Shown here: piece by piece, positions 1-7,800 of the stretch
Position numbering within the stretch: position 1 is the first letter of the stretch
How the letters are laid out: each line of letters opens with the position of its first letter
Assembly (NCBI GenBank): GCA_000432735.1
Contig: FR887834.1
Coordinates: forward strand, 1 to 10,301
DNA: 10,301 nt
DNA from: Bacteroides sp. CAG:443
GTDB taxonomy: Bacteria > Bacteroidota > Bacteroidia > Bacteroidales > Bacteroidaceae
Direction: 5' to 3'
Position numbers and translations under genes: made by a program
Notes under the pieces: generated by a model
Told to the model about the DNA's origin: nothing
The model's database searches: none
The model's input: the letters and a program-made list of their open reading frames with translations, nothing else

Positions 1-47
1 TCTCAAATTATATTTCAATTTGAGACAGCCTCTCTGTAAAATACAGA
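1..47 (-). terminator. Inverted repeats downstream of serS, probable terminator cut by the window edge
   Basis: Two perfect dyads follow the serS stop. The first is TCTGTA (33-38) / TACAGA (42-47) with a 3-nt loop. The second is TCTCAAATT (1-9) / AATTTGAGA (17-25) with a 7-nt loop. The right arm continues as CAGCCTC (26-32), and its partner would lie just left of position 1, so only part of a longer hairpin may be visible. No U-tract can be seen because the window ends here. A terminator for serS, possibly shared with a convergent gene outside the window, is inferred from position and symmetry. Confidence 0.5.
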
Positions 48-65
48 AAATATATATCAATTTTT

Positions 66-1340
66 TTACTTAATCATGTCGAATCCGCAATATGGAACCA
101 AAGCCTTCGGAATACGAATGCCTTCAGGTGTCTGGTTATTCTCCAACAGAGCAGCTACAATACGAGGCAAAGCCAGAGCTGAACCATTCAGTGTATGGCA
201 AAGTTCCGTTTTCTTATCAGCATTACGATAACGACATTTCAGACGATTAGCCTGATATGTATCAAAGTTAGATACCGAACTAACTTCCAGCCAACGTTTC
301 TGAGCTTCTGAATACACTTCAAAATCGAAACACAAAGCTGCCGTAAAGCTCATATCACCTCCACACAGACGAAGGATACGATAAGGCAATTCCAGTTTCT
401 TCAGCAAACCTTCTACATGATCCAACATTTCCTGATGAGATTGTTTAGAATGTTCCGGCTTGTCAATACGTACAAGTTCCACCTTGGAAAATTCATGCAG
501 ACGATTCAATCCACGCACATCCTTACCGTATGAACCTGCTTCACGACGGAAACACTGTGTGTAAGCACAATTCTTAATAGGTAACTGTTTTTCATCCAGG
601 ATTACATCACGATAAATATTTGTAACAGGAACTTCTGCCGTAGGAATCAAATACAAATCATCTACGTTACAATGATACATCTGACCTTCCTTATCAGGCA
701 ACTGTCCGGTACCATAACCAGAAGCTGCATTTACCACCGTAGGAGGCATAATTTCTTCATAACCGGCAGCACGGGCCTCATCGAGGAAGAAATTAATCAA
801 TGCACGCTGCAAACGAGCACCCTGACCTATGTAAACAGGGAAACCAGCACCTGTAATCTTCACACCCAGGTCGAAATCAATCAAATTGTATTTCTTTGCC
901 AATTCCCAGTGAGGCAGTGCATCTTTAGGAAGTTCAGTTTCCATACCACCCATCTTTACGACTTCATTATCTTCAGCTCCAAATCCTTCAGGAACTTCAT
1001 CGTAAGGAACGTTAGGAATGGTGTAAAGCAGATTCTGCATATCCTCAGCAGCTTTATCCATTTCTACCTGCAAATTCTTGCTTACTTCCTTGATCTCTGC
1101 TACACGAGCCTTAGCTGCTTCAGCTTCATCCTTCTTGCCTTCCTTCATCAAAGAACCGATATTCTTCGAAATAGAATTTATTTCAGCAAGATTTCTATCT
1201 AATTGATTTTGCGCATTACGTCTTTTATCATTCAACTCAAGCACTTGTGCAATAGCTTCTTTGGCATTGGCAAAATGCTTTTTCTCCAATCCGCGAATTA
1301 CCTTGTCGGTATCTTCTGTAATTTGTTTAATAGTAAGCAT
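66..1340 (-). CDS. serS: Seryl-tRNA synthetase
   Basis: Cytoplasmic class II aminoacyl-tRNA synthetase that charges tRNA-Ser (and tRNA-Sec where present) with serine using ATP. The 424-residue length is normal for bacterial SerRS. Residues 1 to about 105 are charged and heptad-like, matching the N-terminal antiparallel coiled-coil arm that grips the long variable arm of tRNA-Ser. The catalytic core follows: the TAE serine-binding signature at 234-236, class II motif 2 around 262-288 (CFRRE, then the loop and HEFSKVE), and motif 3 around 381-397 (HTLNGSALALPRIVAALLE). The ATG at 1338-1340 starts the family-typical N-terminus and lies about 30 nt below a Bacteroides-type promoter. The preceding gene kdsA ends 93 bp upstream, so serS is probably its own transcription unit with some read-through from kdsA. 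Nothing is truncated. Confidence 0.98.
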   Translation of the reverse strand: MLTIKQITEDTDKVIRGLEKKHFANAKEAIAQVLELNDKRRNAQNQLDRNLAEINSISKNIGSLMKEGKKDEAEAAKARVAEIKEVSKNLQVEMDKAAEDMQNLLYTIPNVPYDEVPEGFGAEDNEVVKMGGMETELPKDALPHWELAKKYNLIDFDLGVKITGAGFPVYIGQGARLQRALINFFLDEARAAGYEEIMPPTVVNAASGYGTGQLPDKEGQMYHCNVDDLYLIPTAEVPVTNIYRDVILDEKQLPIKNCAYTQCFRREAGSYGKDVRGLNRLHEFSKVELVRIDKPEHSKQSHQEMLDHVEGLLKKLELPYRILRLCGGDMSFTAALCFDFEVYSEAQKRWLEVSSVSNFDTYQANRLKCRYRNADKKTELCHTLNGSALALPRIVAALLENNQTPEGIRIPKALVPYCGFDMIK

Positions 1341-1375
1341 ATCTTTTCTACTTTTTGAACTCTATTTTGGTTGTG

Positions 1376-1408
1376 CAAAGATATATTATTTATCGGAATA
1401 CATGCAAC
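1376..1408 (-). promoter_or_regulatory. Bacteroides-type promoter of serS
   Basis: Reading the minus strand, the -7 element TATCTTTG lies at 1383-1376 and matches the Bacteroides consensus TAnnTTTG exactly. A -33-like GTTG lies at 1408-1405, 21 nt upstream, against consensus TTTG. Transcription would start near 1370, leaving a short A-rich leader before the serS ATG at 1340. The element is read from sequence; promoter activity is inferred from the known consensus. Confidence 0.72.
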
Positions 1409-1421
1409 ATAAATTCCGATA
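1391..1421. repeat. 9-bp perfect inverted repeat spanning the serS -33 region
   Basis: TATCGGAAT (1391-1399) and ATTCCGATA (1413-1421) are perfect reverse complements separated by 13 nt. The -33-like box of the serS promoter (1405-1408) sits in the loop, and the left arm falls in the promoter spacer. The repeat begins 12 nt after the kdsA stop codon. It could be an operator for serS or a stem at the 3' end of the kdsA transcript. No U-tract follows directly, so I do not call it an intrinsic terminator. Confidence 0.5.
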
Positions 1422-1433
1422 TAAATCCAATAT

Positions 1434-2240
1434 TTAACGGCAAGCCTGACGAATACGCACTAGTTTTACCAACAAATCTTCCAACAAATCAAGTTTCAGC
1501 ATATTTGCGCCGTCACTTTTTGCGACAGAAGGGTCTTCATGCGTTTCCATAAACAAGCCATCCACGCCGACAGCCACACCTGCTTTCGCTATTGTTTCAA
1601 TCAACTGAGGCATGCCTCCCGTAACACCTGAAGTCTGGTTGGGCTGCTGAAGTGAGTGAGTTACATCCAATACAACCGGATGACCGAAAGTCTGCATCTC
1701 CGGAATACCCCGGAAATCGACGACCAGATCCTGATAACCGAACGTCGTTCCACGCTCCGTCAGCATCACCTGATCGTTTCCTGCCTCCACCACCTTATCA
1801 GCTGCGAAGCGCATTGCCCCCGGTGAGAGGAATTGTCCTTTCTTTATATTCACAATCTTGCCTGTCTTCGCCGCAGCAACAAGCAAGTCCGTCTGCCGAC
1901 ACAAGAAAGCCGGAATCTGAAGTACATCCACATATTCGGCAGCCATTGCAGCTTCCGTTGCAGCATGTATATCGGTAACCACAGGTACTCCAAACGTTTC
2001 ACGCACCTTAGCCAGAACCTTCAAGGCCTTTTCGTCGCCGATACCCGTAAACGAATCAATGCGTGAGCGGTTCGCTTTCCGGTATGACCCCTTAAATATA
2101 TAAGGTATACCCAACTTATCAGTAATCTTTACCACGCGTTCTGCTATACGCAAAGCCATGTCTTCTCCTTCAATCACACAAGGCCCTGCCAGCAAAAAGA
2201 AATTATCGCTTTTCTTTAAATCAGAAATAGTCTGTATCAT
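1434..2240 (-). CDS. kdsA: 3-deoxy-D-manno-octulosonate 8-phosphate synthase, metal-dependent class
   Basis: Condenses phosphoenolpyruvate with D-arabinose 5-phosphate to give KDO 8-phosphate, the committed step toward KDO of the LPS inner core; cytoplasmic. The protein has 268 residues, the usual size. Family signatures include LAGPCVIEGED (17-27), FKGSYRKANRSR (49-60), TDIH (89-92), QIPAFLCRQTDLL (108-120), NIKKGQFLSP (131-140) and DVTHSLQQP (192-200). Residues C21, H195, E232 and D243 fit the metal ligands of the Aquifex aeolicus enzyme (C11, H185, E222, D233) with identical spacings of 174, 37 and 11 residues. This places it in the metal-dependent class rather than the E. coli Asn class. 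It is the last gene of a tight unit with the lipid kinase (7-nt gap) and the MiaA-like gene, and probably uses the promoter upstream of the latter. Confidence 0.97.
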   Translation of the reverse strand: MIQTISDLKKSDNFFLLAGPCVIEGEDMALRIAERVVKITDKLGIPYIFKGSYRKANRSRIDSFTGIGDEKALKVLAKVRETFGVPVVTDIHAATEAAMAAEYVDVLQIPAFLCRQTDLLVAAAKTGKIVNIKKGQFLSPGAMRFAADKVVEAGNDQVMLTERGTTFGYQDLVVDFRGIPEMQTFGHPVVLDVTHSLQQPNQTSGVTGGMPQLIETIAKAGVAVGVDGLFMETHEDPSVAKSDGANMLKLDLLEDLLVKLVRIRQACR

Positions 2241-2247
2241 AATTTTA

Positions 2248-3180
2248 TCAATTCGGAATTATTAATGTCAATGCTTCGGGAGCAATGGTTATTTCTATCG
2301 GGAAATGACGGTCGAACCAGATACGTCCGTCGAGGCTGATTTCGGCATTCTGCGCACGCAATATCTTCACCTTGCGGGTACGGTACGGCTTTACAATCTT
2401 ATGATTCAGTAGACGTCCCTGCTGCATCATCCACAACCCGGAAATCAACTGCCGCAGTTCCGGACGATAGACAAGAGAAACATCCAGCCATCCATTATAA
2501 GGAACAGCACTTGGTGTAAGTCCATATCCACGAGCGCTGCCAATCGCAACCGCCATCAGACGACCACGTATATGTTCATCGTTTACTTTCAGATGCATAC
2601 GGTGCAATTTACGTTCGAAAGCGACCAGGAACAAAGAAGCCAGATAAGAGAACAACGGTATTCCCCAAAACCGGCGTGTCTCGTTCGTAATAAGGACAAT
2701 ACGTGCCCCCAAACCAATGTAAACCGCATTCAGGAAATAACGTGTCTGATGAGTTTCTCCATCGAAATAATTAAAGACTCCTACATCTACCTTTCTGAGT
2801 CGACGATTAATCAGCACATCCACGGCTCCCTTAAAGTCATCGGAATCTAGTCCCCAGTATTTGGCAAAATCATTTCCGATGCCATTAGGTATGATGCCGA
2901 ACGCAATTTCGTGCTTGTCGGCAACATCCGAAAGCATGATACCGTTTATCGCATCGTTTATCGCTCCATCTCCTCCCACGATTACAATTGTACGATAACC
3001 ATTGTTCGCCAGTGTGCGAGACAATCTCTCCACCGACCCGAAACCTTCCGACTGCACATAATCAAACAATACTCCACGACTTTCCATATAGCCGCGAATT
3101 TCCTTCCAACGCTTCTGTGCTTTCCGGCTTCCAGCTTTTGGGTTATATATCACTCCCCAACGAGTAGGTTCCACTGCCAT
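2248..3180 (-). CDS. Diacylglycerol kinase family lipid kinase (YegS/DagK-like)
   Basis: Member of the DAGK-catalytic-domain superfamily, which phosphorylates a lipid such as diacylglycerol or a related substrate with ATP at the cytoplasmic membrane face. The actual substrate cannot be read from sequence. The protein has 310 residues, normal for this family. The N-terminal nucleotide-binding domain begins with YNPKAG (12-17), has the signature VGGDG at 68-72 (followed by Ala where Thr is usual), and the second loop PNGIGNDFA around 98-106. The rest is the C-terminal beta-rich lipid-kinase domain, including GARGYG-like glycines and an EISLDGR segment. There is no signal peptide. The upstream MiaA-like gene ends 4 nt before its ATG and kdsA starts 7 nt after its stop, so the three are almost certainly co-transcribed. 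A role in recycling diacylglycerol from envelope synthesis is plausible but inferred. Confidence 0.9.
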   Translation of the reverse strand: MAVEPTRWGVIYNPKAGSRKAQKRWKEIRGYMESRGVLFDYVQSEGFGSVERLSRTLANNGYRTIVIVGGDGAINDAINGIMLSDVADKHEIAFGIIPNGIGNDFAKYWGLDSDDFKGAVDVLINRRLRKVDVGVFNYFDGETHQTRYFLNAVYIGLGARIVLITNETRRFWGIPLFSYLASLFLVAFERKLHRMHLKVNDEHIRGRLMAVAIGSARGYGLTPSAVPYNGWLDVSLVYRPELRQLISGLWMMQQGRLLNHKIVKPYRTRKVKILRAQNAEISLDGRIWFDRHFPIEITIAPEALTLIIPN

Positions 3181-3184
3181 GTCT

Positions 3185-4102
3185 TTAATCTTTATTGAGT
3201 AATCCGATTATTTCATTCACTTTCTCCTCCATCGGACGAGTTGCATCTATCCAGTGTATGGTAAATCCACGACGTTCCATTCCCCGGAACCACGTCATCT
3301 GCCGTTTGGCAAACTGATGAATGGCAATTTCCAACTGATGATACATTTCGTCGTACGTCATCTGTCCCGTTACATACAGGGTAAGATACTTATACTCCAG
3401 TCCATAATAAATAAGGTCATCCGGATGAATTCCTCCATCGATCAGTGCCCGCACTTCATCTACCATGCCCTCATCCAAGCGTTGTTTCAAGCGTCTGGAG
3501 ATTTTTTCCCGACGCAGGTCACGGTCAATGTCCACTCCGATAATCAAGCTGCGGATATCAGGGAATTCACGCGCCTCCACCGGCTGATGCAAATAATACT
3601 CTTCTATTTCAATTGCCCGGATAGCCCGTTTCGCCGTATCCACATCGGTTGTATTATGCAACTTTTTATAAGAAGCTAGAATTGCAGTCAGTTCTTCAAG
3701 CGATTTGCCAGCCAATTTTTCCCGCAATTCAAGGTTTTCCGGCACCGGCAACAGTCTGTATCCTTTCAAGACCGATTCCAGATACATTCCCGTACCTCCG
3801 CACAACACAGGCAACAAGCCTCGCGAACGCATATCTTCGTACGCCTTCAGAAAATCGCGCTGAAACTCGAACACATTATATTTATATCCCGGTTCCGCAA
3901 TATCAATCAGGTGATAAGGGACACGATAACCATCTACTACGTAATCGGCAAGATCCTTTCCCGTACCCAAGTCCATACGCCGATAAACCTGACGGCTGTC
4001 GCCACTAATAATTTCAGTGCGTAACCGTGCAGCGAGAGCCGCAGCCAAAGGAGTTTTCCCAGAAGCAGTAGGACCAAGTATCGTAATCAGATCAAAATTC
4101 AT
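3185..4102 (-). CDS. miaA: tRNA dimethylallyltransferase (MiaA family), divergent
   Basis: MiaA transfers a dimethylallyl group from DMAPP to N6 of adenosine 37 next to the anticodon of tRNAs reading U-starting codons. The 305-residue protein has the P-loop GPTASGKT (10-17), GDSRQVYRRMDLGTGKD (34-50) with the conserved Asp35, GGTGMY (102-107) with the catalytic-loop Thr, and near the end QFAKRQMTWFRG (263-274), all MiaA hallmarks. It departs from the usual family pattern in two places: the RALEV...(S/T)G stretch reads RAIEIEEYYLHQP (162-174), and the GY(R/K)(Q/E) element is replaced by LEYKY (235-239). Bacteroides genomes are annotated with two MiaA-type proteins, and this may be the divergent one. 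It is the first gene of the unit with the lipid kinase and kdsA and has a -7 element 27 nt upstream. Confidence 0.9.
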   Translation of the reverse strand: MNFDLITILGPTASGKTPLAAALAARLRTEIISGDSRQVYRRMDLGTGKDLADYVVDGYRVPYHLIDIAEPGYKYNVFEFQRDFLKAYEDMRSRGLLPVLCGGTGMYLESVLKGYRLLPVPENLELREKLAGKSLEELTAILASYKKLHNTTDVDTAKRAIRAIEIEEYYLHQPVEAREFPDIRSLIIGVDIDRDLRREKISRRLKQRLDEGMVDEVRALIDGGIHPDDLIYYGLEYKYLTLYVTGQMTYDEMYHQLEIAIHQFAKRQMTWFRGMERRGFTIHWIDATRPMEEKVNEIIGLLNKD

Positions 4103-4128
4103 ACCTTAACTTTAAGATGTTCCGACGA

Positions 4129-4136
4129 CAAAGATA
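4129..4136 (-). promoter_or_regulatory. -7 element of the miaA / lipid kinase / kdsA unit
   Basis: On the minus strand, TATCTTTG (4136-4129) is an exact match to the Bacteroides -7 consensus TAnnTTTG and is identical to the serS box. It ends 26 nt before the ATG at 4102, in the 89-bp gap between the TetR gene and the MiaA-like gene. No TTTG sits at the ideal upstream distance; the nearest TTG is about 16 nt upstream and CCTG lies about 20 nt upstream, so the -33 element is weak or absent. No convincing terminator hairpin was found in this gap, so read-through from the TetR gene is possible. Confidence 0.55.
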
Positions 4137-4191
4137 ACCTTTTTCTCAGACACAAGCAGGATAAAAGCTGCAAGTTTTTACAAAGTGAATC

Positions 4192-4839
4192 TTAATTTCC
4201 ATCCACACTCAACAGATTTACCATCTGTCTGACAACATAAGGTTTCCATTCTTCCAGAATATCCTGAAAGTCCTCTCCTTCCTCCATCATTGTTTTTGCA
4301 ACTAATTTCTGTGAGACAAAAGGGAAAGTCAACGCACTGTAGAAAGTCAGGAATATGATCCGAAGAGGAACCCTGCGCAGTCTTCCATTTCTCATTTCTT
4401 CAAGCAAACACCCTTTCAGCTCATCGAACAAGTGTCCTACCTTCAAGCTGAGCAAAGTTTTGAAAAGAAAATCTACGTCGCGATCTATTTCCCTCAATAT
4501 AAACAGAGGCAAATAAGGGTTTTCTTGCAACAAACTGTAATACACATCGACAATTCGTTCCACACGTACCGGCAGAGGCAAGTCCTTACACGTAATAATA
4601 TCCTGAAATTTTGGTATGATTGCTTCTACAATCATACCAAATACAGCCTGAAACAGCTTGTCTTTCGTTCTGAAATAATAATGTAAAGCCGGCCGATTCA
4701 TACCTACCCGTTCTGCAATCTCGCTCATGCAGGCATCGGTATATCCTTTTTCCATAAACACAGCCTTAGCTGCATCAAGTATCCGTGCCTCCACACAAGA
4801 GGCTTTTGCTTCTTCAGCCATCATCATTCCTTTCCTCAC
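4192..4839 (-). CDS. TetR/AcrR family transcriptional regulator
   Basis: Predicted dimeric DNA-binding repressor-type protein of 215 residues. Residues about 16-63 form the TetR N-terminal domain (ARILDAAKAVFMEKGY, SEIAERVGMNRPALHYYF, TKDKL) with the helix-turn-helix at roughly 38-57. The remainder is a helical ligand-binding/dimerisation domain that does not reveal its effector. The longest start is GTG (4839-4837), which overlaps the TGA stop of the activase gene as GTGA. Three ATGs at 4827, 4824 and 4821 follow. A purine-rich AGGAAAGGA lies just before them and is best spaced for the 4821 ATG (protein MAEEAK...), so the real start may be there. The overlap means the gene is co-transcribed with, and probably translationally coupled to, the activase gene. 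Autoregulation of that unit is the natural inference; no operator is proven. Confidence 0.93.
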   Translation of the reverse strand: MRKGMMMAEEAKASCVEARILDAAKAVFMEKGYTDACMSEIAERVGMNRPALHYYFRTKDKLFQAVFGMIVEAIIPKFQDIITCKDLPLPVRVERIVDVYYSLLQENPYLPLFILREIDRDVDFLFKTLLSLKVGHLFDELKGCLLEEMRNGRLRRVPLRIIFLTFYSALTFPFVSQKLVAKTMMEEGEDFQDILEEWKPYVVRQMVNLLSVDGN

Positions 4840-7800
4840 TTTAGATGGTCTACAAACAACAGCAAACGATTGGTTATATTCACATCGCTCACTCCACTAT
4901 CGAAGTCCAAGGACAAAATGTTCATTTCCGGGAAGAAATATTTGATTCGTTTCTCTACACCCTTCGACACAATGTGATTGGCTATACAACCAAAAGGTTG
5001 CAAGCTGACTACATTGAATATACCTTGACGGGCATACGACATGATTTCTGCCGGAAGGAGCCAGCCCTCGCCGAACTGTGCATTCAGCGAAATGACCTTG
5101 CGTGCGTCGGCAGCCTCTTCGAAAATATCCTTAAACGGAATGAAATAACGGAACTTCATTCCTGCCTTGTTGAATTTTCCGATCTGCTTGTTGATTATCT
5201 TGTAAGCCGATTTATAAACAAAATCGGGCATGGCACTCTTCTGAATGCACGATTCCACCCGGACTTTCCGGTTGACAAAGTTCTGCATGAAGAAATCTGT
5301 CAGCACGGAAGGAACCACTTCTATACCTTTCTCCGTCAGCCAGCCTATCACATTTTTCTGAGCAAAAGGATTGAATTTCAAGAAAATCTCGCCCACGACT
5401 CCTACCTTCGGGCAATTCATATCCCGACAAATAGCGTTAAATTGCTCAGCAGCCACAGACAACAAGTCCAACAAGTCCTTAGAGCGTTTGTCCCGTATCA
5501 AGCCTTCAGCCTGTTGCAGGAAATCATCACGCAAACGGGCCGCCTGTCCTACCTCTTTTTCGCGCGCAGCCGCCGCATAATAAAACTTCGAAATGCAATC
5601 GCTGTACAAGATAGCGCGTAAAGCAACCGGCAGTATCTTTATCCAGTTCACCTTCAATCCGGGCTGCTTGTTCTCCAGTGAGCTGCCAAATGTCAGCGAT
5701 ACCACCGGAGTATGAGGATAGCCGGCCTCCTCCAGCGCCTTCTTTATCAACGAAACATAGTTGCTGGCACGGCACTGTCCGCCTGTCTGCGTCATGGCTA
5801 CGACAGTTTCTTCCGGATTATAACGGCCGCTCTTAAAGGCCTTGACCACATCGCCCACTATCAACGTTGCCGGATAGCAGACCTCGTTATTGGCATATTT
5901 CAGTCCCCACTCACAAGATTCAGCGTTACTCAAGGCCAGATTCTCCACATCGTACCCTGCCAAACGCATGATAGCCGGAATAAGCGGAGATATAAAAGGA
6001 GTAAAATATGGTACCAGAATCTTCTTATTCTTATAATGATCTTTACATTCCGAAACAGCGACAGCCGTGTTCTGCTCCTTTCTGCCCGCTCTGTGCTCAT
6101 GGAACAGCTTCATGCTTTCTATCAGCGAGCGGATTCTCAGTTTCATGGAGCCCACATTATTTATATCGTCGAGTTTCAGCAGCGTAAACGTCTTGCCATT
6201 GCGAATCAGCACATCCCGCACTTCATCTACAAGGAAAGCATCCGGACCGCAACCAAAGGACGTCAATTCCACAAACTGAACGTCATCTCCCTGAGCGGCA
6301 CACCACTGTGCAGCCTCCAGAATCCGGTTCGGATAAGACCACTGGGCCAGGAAATGCACATTCTCAATCTTCTGACCGTTTTCACGAACAATGTCGTCGG
6401 ATATGACATCAATGCCCATATCAGCCAGCACATCCGAGATTTTATGCTGAATCAGCATATCGGTATGATACGGACGTCCTGCAAGAAGTACCACCATGTG
6501 GTTCTGCTGGCGGGCATTTTCCAATACCTGCTTATTGTGAGCCACCAAAGAAGCAGCATAATCCTCCTGTACTTCTGTGGCCTTTGCGAAAGCTTCCTTT
6601 ATCTGTGACTCTTCCACTCCCAGACTCTTCAAGTAGTTGCTGCATTGCTTATACAGCAAATCTTCGTCTTTAAACGATATGGCTGGAGAATCGATAGGAA
6701 TACCAGACGACTGTACACTTTTTACGACTTCCGAGTAGCCGGTCACAACAGGGCAGTTGTAACTGTTCTGCTCTTTTCCTTTCCGTTCAAAGATGACAAA
6801 CGGCAGGAAAATCCGGTCGACCTTCTGCGCTATCAGGTTTTGCACATGACCATGAACCAGCTTGGCCGGGAAACAAATATTATCGGACATCACCATTCGG
6901 GCACTCTGTTCATAGCCTGCATAAGTCGATTCGCCCGACAGACGGACTTCTATTCCGCAAGCCGTCAGCAAGGTATGCCAGAACGGGAAATTCTCATACA
7001 TGTTCAAGCTACGGGGAATACCGATCACCATCCGCGGTTTTTCGGGCACGGTCTTACTGCGTCCGAAGAGAAGTTCATTCTTGAAGCGGTAGATATTTTC
7101 GCCCGGCTGCTCCTTCGAACCGTTGGTAAAGACCTTTTCGCAACGGTTGCCTGAATAATAGTTCTTACCGTTATCGAAACGGTAACGGAATACCTGACAC
7201 TGATTATCGCATCCCTTGCAATGCAGCAGATGAGTTGAATAGTGTGCCTGAGAAACTATTTCGTCCAGAGAAACCGAAGTATTGCAATGTTCCCTTGCAT
7301 AAATGGCACAACCAAAGGCTCCCATCAGCTCCGGCATGTCGCACCGGATCACCTGAGCTCCGGTCAGTTGTTCCAAGGCACGCACCACGGCATCGTTGCG
7401 CATGGTTCCACCTTGTACCACAATATGCTTTCCCAGTTCCGAAACATCTTTCAGTTTCAGCACCTTATACAAACAATTCTTTACAACAGAATAAGCAAGC
7501 CCCGCAGCAATATCATCTACCGTAGCACCTTCACGAAGCACTTGCTTTACCTTCGAATTCATGAAAACCGTACAACGTGAACCCAGATCGCACGGTTTCG
7601 AAGAACGGCAGGCAGCCTGTGAAAAATCGTGTGCCGTATATCCCAGCGTATTGGCAAAAGTTTCGATAAACGATCCACAGCCTGAAGAACAAGCCTCGTT
7701 TATTTCAATACGGTCGATGATGCCGTCGTTCACAAATATGGCTTTCATATCCTGTCCGCCGATATCCAAAATAAACGAAACGTCTTTATCCAGATAATGG

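Noticed and set aside
672..1202. Plus-strand open frame of 176 codons opposite serS
   Set aside because: Antisense to the conserved serS coding sequence; the translation is low in recognisable motifs and is explained by codon bias of serS.
2962..2979. GGDGA instead of GGDGT in the lipid kinase as a sign of an inactive enzyme
   Set aside because: The key glycines and aspartate are present and the rest of the domain is intact; a single Thr-to-Ala change does not support inactivation.
4845..6608. Long plus-strand open frames (4845-5621 and 5712-6608) opposite the activase gene
   Set aside because: They lie entirely antisense to a clearly conserved protein, their translations resemble no family I recognise and look like compositional shadows, and no promoter was seen for them.
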